64,000 bases of DNA, from assembly GCF_014851585.1 (NCBI RefSeq), contig NZ_JACVAB010000004.1, positions 434,001 to 498,000 of the forward strand. The letters are read 5' to 3'. Shown here one piece after another: positions 52,373 to 61,161 of the stretch (position 1 is the first letter of the stretch; each line of letters starts with the position of its first letter). The notes under the pieces were generated by a model that made no database searches, was not told the origin of the DNA, and saw only the letters and a program-made list of their open reading frames with translations. A program made the position numbers and the translations under genes. Source of the DNA: Agrobacterium sp. AGB01 (GTDB lineage: Bacteria > Pseudomonadota > Alphaproteobacteria > Rhizobiales > Rhizobiaceae).

Positions 52373-54492
52373 TCAATCGTTCATTTCTGTCGTCGATTGC
52401 GTTCCGCCTGCCTTTTGCGATTGTGTTTATCTGCGTTCTGGTCTTCAGCCTCTCGGCAATCGCCATATATGGTTTGCAAAGGGCCCGTGATGAGATGGCC
52501 GCTTACGGTGTGCAGGCATTTTCCAGCCTCGGCAAGGTATCGCTGGTTTCGCGGCAGGTGTCGGATCTGGTGTCAAGCGCACCCTTCTTGATGAACGCCG
52601 CCTCGCCCTACCGGGTATCCAGCGAAAGCCGCTCGGTGGTGCAGCAGGTCGACAGCCTGCTCTCCATGATAACACCGAAAGAGGACGAGCGACGCATTCC
52701 GGGGTTTGCCAGCGACCGAATTGCGGAACTCTTGCAGCAAATTCGCACACAGACGCTCGATCTGGTCAAGGATGCTGATGCAGCGCAGGTTCACAAGGCA
52801 GATGCTGCCGCCGCACTTGGCGAAATCGCCACCGGCAAAGGCATTCTAGACCCCAATCTGCGCCAACGCATGAACGGCATCGTGCAAGCCGCCTCAACCT
52901 CTGACAGCCTTTTCCAGCTCGGCGAACTGCGCCGTCGTTATGTCTCGGAAACAACTGCCCGTCAGGAAGGATATCCGGGCCAACGCCTTGCCGCCTTCGA
53001 ACTGCTGCATTATGAGCGCGTCTTCAAGGCACAGACTCAATATCTCCTTGAAATGTTTGCAATACGCGCCTCGGTCGCCAAACTTCACACCGTGTCGCGT
53101 GACCTTTCCCACGCCACCGAAACCCAAAGCGATGCAATTGCCCGTGGCCTGAACGAGGATTTGCTTTCCACGTCCGATGCGCTCAGCCGTCTGCTGGTCA
53201 TCGTCGCGCTTGCGTCCTTCCTGGTGCTGGTCATGGCGGTTTTCTCCATTCGCTCGGTCATGCGTGTCTCACGCGGCATCGTCACGCTGTCGAATGGCAT
53301 GAACGCGCTGGCCAAGGGTGATAAGGATGTTGGCCCGCCATCTTATCGCGGGCCGGAAACGGAACTGATTCAGCTGCTCGACGCATTTCGCGCGTTTCAT
53401 GACAGCGTTGATCGTGTCTCACGGCTGCGCCGCACCGCAGAGGCTGCGGCCCGCACCATCCGCTCAACCTTCCGCAACATGAATGAAGGCATCGCGCTGT
53501 TTGACCCGAGCGGCCGGCCGATTACCATGAACCGCCGGATTATCGAGCTTGTTGGCCGCTCAGGTTCCTCTCGCAAATTGCCATTGCGACGTTTTGTGGA
53601 ACCCATTCCGGAAATCGATCCGTCCTTGTTGCCATCAGATAGTGACCGCGGCGCGTTGATAGACCGCATCTTTATCCGGCATCGCGTTGACGGGCAGGTC
53701 ATTGAAATCTCACTCTCACGCCAGCCGGACGGCGGCATCGTGATGCTGGCGCGTGATGTCACCGCTCTGGACCGCCAGGAAGCAGAAGCCGTAAAGGCCC
53801 AGCGACTGGATGGCATCATGCGTATGACCCATCAGGTCAGTCACGAGGTCGGAAACATGATCGGCATCATAACGGGCAGCCTCGGCCTGCTGGAACGCGA
53901 GGCCGGTTTCAATGACCGTCAGAAACGCCATATCACCCGTATTCGCAAAGCCGCCGACCGCGGGCGCTCACTTGCCTCGAGCATGTTGACGGTCGGCAGC
54001 CAGCAACCGATCCACGCGCAGCACATCGATGTCACCAGCCTGCTGCGTGGCATGGCGGATATTCTGGAGATTGCGGTTGGATCGAAATGCCATATCACAC
54101 TTCATCTCAACGAGGAATTGCCAACCATTCCGCTTGACCCCGCCCTTCTTGAGCAGTCGATCCTCAACCTTTGCCTGAATGCCGCCGCCGCAATGCCAAA
54201 GGGTGGCCTGATCTCCATCGGCGCATCATCGGAAAAAGATGTACTGATCATTGATGTGACCGATGAAGGTATCGGAATGGCACCCGAAGCCGTCGACAAG
54301 GCTTTTGAACCCTATTTCACAACCCGTGAAGAACATGGTGGAGCGGGCCTTGGCTTGGCAATGGTTTATGGGTTCGTTCGCCAAAGTGGCGGAGAGGCCC
54401 ATATCCACTCAACCCTTGGACAGGGCACCTCGATCAAATTGATTTTCCCCCTCACACCCTCTCAAACCTTGCAGCCAAGCATGACGCCGTAG
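52369..54492 (+). CDS. Membrane sensor histidine kinase
   Basis: 707 residues, GTG start overlapping the regulator's stop. Membrane segments at about 12-35 and 270-295 enclose a large (about 235-residue) helical periplasmic domain; HAMP about 296-350; PAS-like region about 365-460 (TFRNMNEGIALFDPSGRPIT). The phosphorylation box is HQVSHEVGNMIGIITGSLGL (His near 492): Gly-Asn-Met replaces the usual residues before the Pro. ATPase boxes: LNLCLNAAAAMP, DEGIGMAPEAVD, TTREEHGGAGLGLAMVYGFV. The build resembles PgtB/DctB-type sensors of organic acids and phosphorylated carbon compounds. Confidence 0.92.
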   Translation: MINRSFLSSIAFRLPFAIVFICVLVFSLSAIAIYGLQRARDEMAAYGVQAFSSLGKVSLVSRQVSDLVSSAPFLMNAASPYRVSSESRSVVQQVDSLLSMITPKEDERRIPGFASDRIAELLQQIRTQTLDLVKDADAAQVHKADAAAALGEIATGKGILDPNLRQRMNGIVQAASTSDSLFQLGELRRRYVSETTARQEGYPGQRLAAFELLHYERVFKAQTQYLLEMFAIRASVAKLHTVSRDLSHATETQSDAIARGLNEDLLSTSDALSRLLVIVALASFLVLVMAVFSIRSVMRVSRGIVTLSNGMNALAKGDKDVGPPSYRGPETELIQLLDAFRAFHDSVDRVSRLRRTAEAAARTIRSTFRNMNEGIALFDPSGRPITMNRRIIELVGRSGSSRKLPLRRFVEPIPEIDPSLLPSDSDRGALIDRIFIRHRVDGQVIEISLSRQPDGGIVMLARDVTALDRQEAEAVKAQRLDGIMRMTHQVSHEVGNMIGIITGSLGLLEREAGFNDRQKRHITRIRKAADRGRSLASSMLTVGSQQPIHAQHIDVTSLLRGMADILEIAVGSKCHITLHLNEELPTIPLDPALLEQSILNLCLNAAAAMPKGGLISIGASSEKDVLIIDVTDEGIGMAPEAVDKAFEPYFTTREEHGGAGLGLAMVYGFVRQSGGEAHIHSTLGQGTSIKLIFPLTPSQTLQPSMTP

Positions 54493-54507
54493 AGGCGGTG
54501 GCGGGAA

Positions 54508-55392
54508 TTAGACACGCAATGCCTCGATAACCACGCGCAATCCCGCAGCCATATGCCTGCGGGATGGATAGTACAGATATAACCAGTCCTCGGGCGCGCT
54601 CCATGAGGCAAGGCATTCCACAAGCCTCCCATCGGCAATGTAGGGGCGCGCTCGTTCCTCCCAGACATAGGCAAGACCTGTCCCAGACAAAGCCGCCTCA
54701 ACCATAAGCTCGTGGTCGTCAAGCGAGAGCGATCCGGTCGGTTGAAACTCAATTGTCTTACCCGCCTGGCGAAACTCCCAGGCATAAGGCGTGCCATTGG
54801 GGTAGATATTGCGGATGCAAAAGTGATCGCTCAAGTCATCCGGGGAGTGGGGCAGCGCATGCCGCGCAAAATAATCGGGAGACCCGACGACGGCAAAACG
54901 CAGGCGCGGCTTAATCTTTACTGCGGTCATACCATCACGAAGACTCTCGCCAAGGCGAATACCCGCATCAAAACCTTCTTCCACGATATCAACCAATTGA
55001 TCGGTCGCCACCACCTCCAGTTCAAGGTTGGGATTCTGTGCGATCAACGGTCCAAGGACAGAGCGAAAAACAAATGGCGCGACTGAACTTGGTGCATTGA
55101 TGCGGACCTTCCCGAAAGGCGTATCGCGAAATTGGTTCAACGCATCAAGTGCAGATCCGATATCACCAAAGGCAGGCGACACTTGTGCAATCAACATGGC
55201 GCCGGCATCGGTCAACGAAACACTGCGTGTGGTTCGATTGAGCAAGCGCAACCCGACTCGTGCCTCGAGGTTGCTGACCGCATGACTGATTGCCGAAGCG
55301 GTAACCCCGCGTTCTTCTGCTGCGCGCCGAAAACTCTTGTGTCTTGCAACAGCATCAAAGGCAGACAATTCCGATAGTTCAGTAGCGCGCAT
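54508..55392 (-). CDS. LysR-family transcriptional regulator
   Basis: 294 residues. HTH at about 8-65: LSAFDAVARHKSFRRAAEER, GVTASAISHAVSNLEARVGL, RLLNRTTRSVSLTDAG. The effector domain follows (GKVRINAPSSVAPFVFRSVL, DAGIRLGESLRDGMTAVKI, LAYVWEERARPYIADGRLVE), in the CrgA/DsdC-like subgroup. It diverges from the VOC and SDR genes and is convergent with the kinase gene 16 bp away. A LysR-box-like palindrome sits at its start. Confidence 0.93.
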   Translation of the reverse strand: MRATELSELSAFDAVARHKSFRRAAEERGVTASAISHAVSNLEARVGLRLLNRTTRSVSLTDAGAMLIAQVSPAFGDIGSALDALNQFRDTPFGKVRINAPSSVAPFVFRSVLGPLIAQNPNLELEVVATDQLVDIVEEGFDAGIRLGESLRDGMTAVKIKPRLRFAVVGSPDYFARHALPHSPDDLSDHFCIRNIYPNGTPYAWEFRQAGKTIEFQPTGSLSLDDHELMVEAALSGTGLAYVWEERARPYIADGRLVECLASWSAPEDWLYLYYPSRRHMAAGLRVVIEALRV

Positions 55393-55393
55393 T

Positions 55394-55410
55394 GATGAAC
55401 CTCATTCATC
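55394..55410. promoter_or_regulatory. LysR box GATGAA-N5-TTCATC
   Basis: Perfect 6-base arms with T-N11-A type spacing immediately upstream of the LysR start codon, in the gap shared with the VOC gene. Position suits autorepression and control of the divergent pair. Confidence 0.5.
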
Positions 55411-55509
55411 ATTGATGAGAGTATTATCTGTCTAATCGAACTTATAAAAAAGGTCCAGATTTCTCCTCGTAAACCGGTGCTGTTGCCGGCGCGTCAAGGA
55501 GATCCGATC

Positions 55510-55971
55510 ATGACTGACTTCATCCCTCCAGCCAAAAACACCGCCTCCCCCTTTGCCGATATGCGCGGCCATCACGTCGCTGTCCGCACTCCTGACCTTG
55601 AAACAGTCAAGCGGTGGTACGTCGAAAAACTTGATTTCCGGGTTATTGCGGAATGGGATTATGCCGACGAAAAACTGGCATATCTCGCCCCCGCAAACGA
55701 CGATCATTTTTACCTCGAAATTTTGGGCGGAGGCGATCCTTCACCAGTTGATGTCCGCCCCTATACCGACCTTGGCGATAGCCTGAAATATGCCGGTTAC
55801 CATCACTTTTGCCTCACTGTCGGAAGTGTCGACACGACAGTGCAAACGCTACGTGCCCGCGGCGTTACCATCATCACCGAACCTTTTGACCTGCTGGCGA
55901 TCAGTCGCCGCCTCGCATTTTTCTGCGATCCGTACGGCAATTTGATCGAACTTGCAGAAGTGCTTCCCTGA
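55510..55971 (+). CDS. VOC-family (glyoxalase/dioxygenase fold) protein
   Basis: 153 residues from MTDFIPPAKNTASPFADMRG, with AAGGAGA upstream. A single paired beta-alpha-beta-beta-beta unit: GHHVAVRTPDLETVKRWYVE (metal His), HFYLEILGGGD (acidic ligand), YHHFCLTVGSVDTTVQTLRA, and FFCDPYGNLIELAEVL. Metal ligands His, Glu, His, Glu can be picked out. VOC members include glyoxalases, epimerases and resistance proteins. Likely cotranscribed with the SDR 58 bp downstream under LysR control. Confidence 0.87.
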   Translation: MTDFIPPAKNTASPFADMRGHHVAVRTPDLETVKRWYVEKLDFRVIAEWDYADEKLAYLAPANDDHFYLEILGGGDPSPVDVRPYTDLGDSLKYAGYHHFCLTVGSVDTTVQTLRARGVTIITEPFDLLAISRRLAFFCDPYGNLIELAEVLP

Positions 55972-56028
55972 TCCAGCCAACGGAACTGCAAGCAACAACA
56001 TCCCCACAATCAAAAAAGGAATATCACC

Positions 56029-56862
56029 ATGAAAATCTGGTTCATTACAGGCGCATCCCGCGGCTTTGGCGCTCTTATCACTGCACAGGCTCTGGCAAAG
56101 GGAGACGCAGTCGTTGCGACAGCCCGTAACTCCAAAGCGATCACTGAACGTTTTGGAGAACATCCCAATCTGCTGCCCGTTACACTGGACGTAACAAGCC
56201 AGGAGCAGGCAACTGCCGCCGCCAAAACTGCAATTGAACGGTTCGGCCGCATTGATGTACTTCTCAACAATGCAGGTTTTGGCCTGATGGGCGCGGTGGA
56301 AGAAGCAACACCTGCAGAAACCGAAGCTGTTTACAGAACCAATGTATTTGGTCTGCTGAATGTAACGCGCGCAGTATTGCCCCATATGCGCCAGGTTCGT
56401 TCCGGGCGTATCCTCAATATATCGTCGATTGGCGGATACCGTGGCGCGGCAGGGTTTGGTGTTTACTCATCGAGCAAATTTGCAGTCGAGGGTTTGAGTG
56501 AAGCATTGCATGACGAACTTGCTCCCCTGGGCATCCACGTCACTGTTGTGGAGCCAGGCTATTTCCGCACAGACTTCCTTGATGCGTCCTCGCTGACATC
56601 AAGTGGTGATATTATCGCAGATTATGAGGCAACAGCAGGAAAAGTCAGAGCGCTAGCAGCCAACCTCAGCCACAATCAACCTGGCGACCCAAACAAGCTG
56701 GCACGGGTGCTGATTGCCTTTGTAGACGAGCCTCGTCCACCAGTACGCCTGCCACTCGGTAGTGATACCGTTGCAGCGATCGAGGAAAAACATCAAAAAG
56801 ATGCGGCAATTCTCAAGGAATGGCGTGCCATCGCAGTCTCGACGGACTTTATCACGCGCTGA
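56029..56862 (+). CDS. Short-chain dehydrogenase/reductase
   Basis: 277 residues, longer than the average classical SDR. TGASRGFG cofactor loop, LDVTSQ, LLNNAGFGLMGAVEE, NISSIGGYRG and YSSSKFAVEGLSEAL give the catalytic Ser-Tyr-Lys. The FGALITAQALAKGDAVVATAR start and the C-terminal PPVRLPLGSDTVAAIEEKH are typical of NADP-type SDRs of unknown substrate often found beside LysR genes. Its terminator follows at 56874. Confidence 0.92.
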   Translation: MKIWFITGASRGFGALITAQALAKGDAVVATARNSKAITERFGEHPNLLPVTLDVTSQEQATAAAKTAIERFGRIDVLLNNAGFGLMGAVEEATPAETEAVYRTNVFGLLNVTRAVLPHMRQVRSGRILNISSIGGYRGAAGFGVYSSSKFAVEGLSEALHDELAPLGIHVTVVEPGYFRTDFLDASSLTSSGDIIADYEATAGKVRALAANLSHNQPGDPNKLARVLIAFVDEPRPPVRLPLGSDTVAAIEEKHQKDAAILKEWRAIAVSTDFITR

Positions 56863-56873
56863 AACGTTTAAAT

Positions 56874-56917
56874 CACGGCAGTGGCTGGGAAAATCCAGTT
56901 ACTGCCGTGCCTCTTTT
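56874..56917 (+). terminator. Rho-independent terminator after the SDR gene
   Basis: 15-bp stem from CACGGCAGTGGCTGG to CCAGTTACTGCCGTG (two G-U pairs), 5-nt loop, then CCTCTTTTT. It lies between convergent genes. Confidence 0.85.
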
Positions 56918-56932
56918 TCTCTGACAGACAAT

Positions 56933-57658
56933 TCAAGCGGCGAGAAAACCGCCATCGACATTGATAACGGCACCATTGACCATGGCCGTATCGGGCGAAA
57001 GTAGCGTGGCGATGGTGCGGGCAACGTCATCGGCCTCGGCAAAACGGCCGATCGGATGACGCACCATCATAGGTGCAGACTTTTCCGGATCGCTCCAGGC
57101 AGCCATTGCAAGTTCTGTCAGAGTGATGGTTGGCGCAACGGAATTGACCCTTATGCCATAAGGGCCAAACTCCTTGGCCAGCACCCGTGTTGCACCTTCA
57201 AGACCGGCCTTGGAGGCCGCGTAACACAAGTGTTCGTTAAAACCGCGATGTCCGGCAATCGAGGTTATGTTGACGATCGCACCGCCACCGCCAACGGCAC
57301 GGCGGGCACGGCCAAACTCCTGACTGGTGATCAGGGCCGCCCTCAAATTGATGCCCATCACCGCCTCATAGCCCGCTTCGGTCATGTCAAAGCTTGTTTC
57401 GAGAACATTGATACCGGCACTGTTGATCAGGAAGTCAGCAGTGCCGGCCTCCGCCATAGCCTTGCGCGTTGCAGCCGGGTCAGCCAGATCAACCGTAATC
57501 GAACGACCACCAATCTCGTCACGCAGGCTGTCGAGATCCGACGTTGTCCGGCTAACGGCGATGACTTCGGCACCGCGTTCAGCCATGATACGGGCGCAAG
57601 CCCGACCGATGCCTTTGCCCGCGCCAGTGATGATGACCGATGTCCCTGAAAACTGCAT
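56933..57658 (-). CDS. SDR in ribitol cluster (xylulose reductase-like)
   Basis: 241 residues with GGGAGGA upstream. TGAGKGIGRACARI, VDLADPAA, LINSAGINVLE, NITSIAGHRG and YAASKAGLEGATRVLAKEFG, then VNGAVINVDGGFL. The short central region and length match carbonyl/L-xylulose reductase-type SDRs that act on pentitols. Last gene in the transcript after the pentulose kinase, so a second polyol or sugar alcohol step is likely; substrate inferred. Confidence 0.9.
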   Translation of the reverse strand: MQFSGTSVIITGAGKGIGRACARIMAERGAEVIAVSRTTSDLDSLRDEIGGRSITVDLADPAATRKAMAEAGTADFLINSAGINVLETSFDMTEAGYEAVMGINLRAALITSQEFGRARRAVGGGGAIVNITSIAGHRGFNEHLCYAASKAGLEGATRVLAKEFGPYGIRVNSVAPTITLTELAMAAWSDPEKSAPMMVRHPIGRFAEADDVARTIATLLSPDTAMVNGAVINVDGGFLAA

Positions 57659-57690
57659 GCTGGTTCCTCCCTGATATATGTGCCTGCCAC

Positions 57691-59325
57691 TTAGCCCGAG
57701 GCTGCGGGCAACAATGGCTCAATGTCTTTTCGCACCTCACGGGCGAGTGTCTGTATTCTCAGAAATGCTTGGTAACGTGCCTCGTGCAGCGCCCGCGCCG
57801 CATCACGCACCGGCTCGCTACGCCCAGCCACAGTGGACATGGCGGGCATTGCGGCCTGCAAATCGGGGTAGAGTTTGGCGGCAACGGCCGCCAGCATGGC
57901 TGCGCCCAGCAAAACCGGCTCAGAGCAGGCCGTGACCTCAATGGGAATTCCCGTTGCGTCAGCGAGAATCTGCCGGGTTAGCGGATGTGTTCCCGCCCCG
58001 CCGGAAACAGAGATCGTGGAAACGGAGACGCCGTTTCCGGCCTGCGTTTCGATGATCTGGCGCAGTCCATAACCAAGCCCGCAAAGCCCGGCGACGTAAA
58101 GTGCGGCAAGATTGTCCGCACCGCTTTCCATGCCAAGCCCCATCACAACGGCGCGTGCATATGGATCGGCAAAAGGTGCGCGATTGCCGAGGAATTCTGG
58201 GACTACCTGCAACTGTCCGGCAAGATTTACCGCATCTGACGGTCTGTCGACGCCAGCCAGCACCCGCGCCGCAAGCCATGGCGCCAAGCTGGTACCATCC
58301 TGTTTTGCCTCCTGCGACGCCTTGCCCGCGTAGGGATGCAGGTTCAATAACTGATCGATGGCCGCACCGGCGGCCGACTGACCACCTTCATTCAGCCACA
58401 TGCCGGGCACCATGGCGGAAAAATACGGGCCCCAGACACCCGGCACAAATGTCGGCTCGGCAGTCGTTGTCATGGTGCAGGACGATGTGCCAAACACGTA
58501 GCCAAGGCAGGATGATGCATCCTGCAAGCCACCTTTTGCCGCCACAGTCCCAACGCCACCGGCATGGGCGTCAATTAATCCTGCCCCGACAGCAATGCCA
58601 GCGCGCAGTCCCATCGCATCAGCCGCTTCCTGGTTCAGGCCGTTGCCCAATGGCGTTCCCGGGTGCACGACACTTTGACCAATCCGGCGAAAACCGTCAT
58701 CAGGAAGGTCATCCAGCCCTATCGTACGGAAATAGGTCTCGTCCCACCTGTCCTCATGCGCCAGATAGGTCCATTTGCAGGTCACGGTGCAGGAAGATCG
58801 CTCCAATGCGCCGGTCGATTTCCAGGTCAGAAAATCCGTCAGGTCAAAGAAGTGCTTGGCACTGGAATACACCTCAGGCAGATGTTCCTTCAGCCAAAGC
58901 AGTTTCGGCGTCTGCATTTCCGGAGAGATAACACCGCCGACATAAGACAGAACCATATGTCCTGTGGCATTGATCCGCCGTGCCTGTTCAAGCGCGCGAT
59001 GATCCATCCACACGATGATATCGCGTTCAGGATGCGCAGGATCGCCCACTCCGTTGGATGCGCCCTGCACCACCAGTGAGCAGGTAGCATCAAATCCGAT
59101 CCCGGCCACGGCCGAGGGATCGATCGCCGCCGATGTGACGGCATCACGAACAGCCGTACACACCGCATCCCAAATCTGGGCGGTAGACTGCTCGACATGC
59201 CCCTCATCATTGCGAAAGATAAGGATGTCATGTTTGGCGGAGGCTAAAAGCGTGCCAACCGCATCAAACACGCCAGCGCGTGCCGAACCTGTGCCAACAT
59301 CGACACCGATAAAGTAACTGCTCAT
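57691..59325 (-). CDS. FGGY-family pentulose kinase (D-ribulokinase-like)
   Basis: 544 residues. N-terminal phosphate loop GVDVGTGSARAGVFDAVGTL, GIGFDATCSLVV, catalytic-region motif GAGLIDAHAGGVGT and C-terminal ISVSGGAGTHPLTRQILADA fit the five-carbon-carbohydrate kinase group of FGGY kinases. These phosphorylate D-ribulose or L-ribulose with ATP. The neighbouring ribitol 2-dehydrogenase produces D-ribulose, so D-ribulose 5-phosphate is the expected product, feeding the pentose phosphate pathway. A 78-bp gap with a hairpin separates it from that gene. Confidence 0.9.
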   Translation of the reverse strand: MSSYFIGVDVGTGSARAGVFDAVGTLLASAKHDILIFRNDEGHVEQSTAQIWDAVCTAVRDAVTSAAIDPSAVAGIGFDATCSLVVQGASNGVGDPAHPERDIIVWMDHRALEQARRINATGHMVLSYVGGVISPEMQTPKLLWLKEHLPEVYSSAKHFFDLTDFLTWKSTGALERSSCTVTCKWTYLAHEDRWDETYFRTIGLDDLPDDGFRRIGQSVVHPGTPLGNGLNQEAADAMGLRAGIAVGAGLIDAHAGGVGTVAAKGGLQDASSCLGYVFGTSSCTMTTTAEPTFVPGVWGPYFSAMVPGMWLNEGGQSAAGAAIDQLLNLHPYAGKASQEAKQDGTSLAPWLAARVLAGVDRPSDAVNLAGQLQVVPEFLGNRAPFADPYARAVVMGLGMESGADNLAALYVAGLCGLGYGLRQIIETQAGNGVSVSTISVSGGAGTHPLTRQILADATGIPIEVTACSEPVLLGAAMLAAVAAKLYPDLQAAMPAMSTVAGRSEPVRDAARALHEARYQAFLRIQTLAREVRKDIEPLLPAASG

Positions 59326-59358
59326 ACGATCCTATCCCTCGCCGGAGTGAAACAGCTG

Positions 59359-59380
59359 GCCGTGCTGTTCAAAGCACGGC
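59359..59380 (-). repeat. Intercistronic stem-loop between dehydrogenase and kinase genes
   Basis: Perfect 8-bp stem GCCGTGCT/AGCACGGC with loop GTTCAA, without T-run on the minus strand. Confidence 0.5.
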
Positions 59381-59403
59381 TCGGCAAACTAGTCCGACCA
59401 GAC

Positions 59404-60135
59404 TCAAACCCGGTCAAAGTTGGTCGGCAAGACCAACATATCGCGGATCGTGACGTTGCGGTTGCGGGTAAGCATGTATTCCACAGCATCTGCAACTTCG
59501 CTCGCTTCAATGATGCTGCCGGATTCCTTGGCCTTGCGCAGGTTTTCTTCCGGCCAGTCAGCAAGCAGGGCCGAGAGAACGGGCCCGGGGGAAACCTGGG
59601 CCACACGAATGCCATGCGGAATGAGCTGGCGGCGCATGGTCTGAACGAAGCAGGTCACAGCCCATTTCGAACCGGCATAGACCGGTTCCCAATAGGTCGG
59701 GAAATGGCCGGCAATCGAGCTGGTGACAATGATGTCACCGGTTTTGCGCGCACTCATATGCGGTACAACTGCATGCACATTCTTCATCACGGCATTGACA
59801 TTGAGGTTGAGCATGCGGTCGATTTCGTCGGCTGAGGTCTCTGTCAGGTCGCCACCGATGTAGGTTCCGGCATTGCAATAGAGAATGTCGATATGATCGA
59901 CCTTCTCGAGAATTTCGGGAACCATCGCAGCGCAACTGTCGGCATCCAGCAAGTTGGTGACCTGAGGAATGGCATTTTTACCAAGCTTGGCGACCAGGTC
60001 GTTGAGCGCTTTTTCGTTCCAGTCGACCATGACGACCGTGCAGCCATTGGCCAGAAGCTTCTCGGTCGTTGCCAGACCGATGCCGGAAGCGGCGCCTGTT
60101 ATAACCGCGATTTTGCCTTCCAGTGATTGAGCCAT
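59404..60135 (-). CDS. rbtD: Ribitol 2-dehydrogenase
   Basis: 243 residues. TGAASGIG cofactor loop, LYCNAGTYIGGDL instead of the usual NNAG, SSIAGHFPTYWEPVYAGSKWAV with active Ser-Tyr-Lys, GIRVAQVSPGPVLSALLADWPEE, and the end RNVTIRDMLVLPTN. These run in step with Klebsiella ribitol dehydrogenase (GAYIGG, WEPVYTASK, PGPVVTALLDDWP, NVTVRDIVILPN in memory), an unusually specific match. The enzyme oxidises ribitol to D-ribulose with NAD in the cytosol. It lies between the transporter and the kinase. Confidence 0.88.
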   Translation of the reverse strand: MAQSLEGKIAVITGAASGIGLATTEKLLANGCTVVMVDWNEKALNDLVAKLGKNAIPQVTNLLDADSCAAMVPEILEKVDHIDILYCNAGTYIGGDLTETSADEIDRMLNLNVNAVMKNVHAVVPHMSARKTGDIIVTSSIAGHFPTYWEPVYAGSKWAVTCFVQTMRRQLIPHGIRVAQVSPGPVLSALLADWPEENLRKAKESGSIIEASEVADAVEYMLTRNRNVTIRDMLVLPTNFDRV

Positions 60136-60174
60136 ATTATTCTCCTAACGTTATGAAAAGCTGTTGAGATTTCG

Positions 60175-61161
60175 TCAGCGCCATTCGCGGGCGATGTAGA
60201 TAGCGAGCAGGATGATGAAGCCACGGATGATGTCCTGCAGATAGGGGTTGATACCCATCAGATTGAGGCCGTTGTTGAGGATGCCGAGCAGGACAGCACC
60301 AATCAGCGTACCGAGGATGAAACCCCGGCCACCGGCAATTGCAGTGCCGCCGAGCACCACGGCCGCAATGGCATCGAGCTCGAAACCAACGCCGGCATTG
60401 GGCTGGCCCGACATCAGGCGCCCGGTCAGAATGATGGCTGCAAGTCCCGCCGTGAGGCCGGAAATCGAGTAAACCGCAATTTTGATGCGACCAATCTTGA
60501 CGCCCGACAGTCGTGCTGCCGTTTCATTGCCACCAATGGCATAGACATGGCGACCAAATGCAGTCCGCTCCAGCAGCAGCCACGCCAATGCGTAGATGAT
60601 GACCATGGCGATGACAGGAACCGGAATAATACCAACACGACCGACGCCGAACCAGGAAATCCACGATGGCAGGCCCGAGATCGGGTAGCCGCCGGAATAG
60701 ATAAGCCCAGCTCCACGGGCGATACCCATGGTGGCGAGAGTGACGATGATGGCCGGCATGCGGCCCCATGCCACCAGAATTCCGTTGAAAAGGCCAAGCC
60801 CGATGGCAATAGCGACGCCGGACAGCAGTCCGGCCCAGCCTGGCATGCCGAAATGTACCATCAGCCCCGCCGCCATGGTGCCGGCAAGCGCCATCAGTGC
60901 TCCGACCGACAGGTCGATACCGCCGGTTAAGATGACGAATGTCATGCCAACCGCCAGAATGGCGACGATCGATACCTGTCTCAAGACATTGAGAATGTTG
61001 GAAACGGAAAAGAAGTTATCTGAGGCGAAACCCATCAGGATCGAAACGACGATCAAGCCAGCCAGTGGCAAGGCCAAAGGCGACTGTATGATGGTCTTCC
61101 AGATCGGCGTGGCAGAGGCCTCCGCCTGAGCGCCTGTAAGAGCGTCCGCGTCATGCGACAT
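60175..61161 (-). CDS. Ribose-type ABC permease (RbsC-like)
   Basis: 328 residues from ATG 61161 with GGGAGGA upstream. Eight or more membrane segments; RbsC marks are [78 protein letters not shown]. Overlaps the end of the ATPase gene by about 11 bases. Transports the polyol through the inner membrane with the ATPase at 61151. Confidence 0.93.
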   Translation of the reverse strand: MSHDADALTGAQAEASATPIWKTIIQSPLALPLAGLIVVSILMGFASDNFFSVSNILNVLRQVSIVAILAVGMTFVILTGGIDLSVGALMALAGTMAAGLMVHFGMPGWAGLLSGVAIAIGLGLFNGILVAWGRMPAIIVTLATMGIARGAGLIYSGGYPISGLPSWISWFGVGRVGIIPVPVIAMVIIYALAWLLLERTAFGRHVYAIGGNETAARLSGVKIGRIKIAVYSISGLTAGLAAIILTGRLMSGQPNAGVGFELDAIAAVVLGGTAIAGGRGFILGTLIGAVLLGILNNGLNLMGINPYLQDIIRGFIILLAIYIAREWR

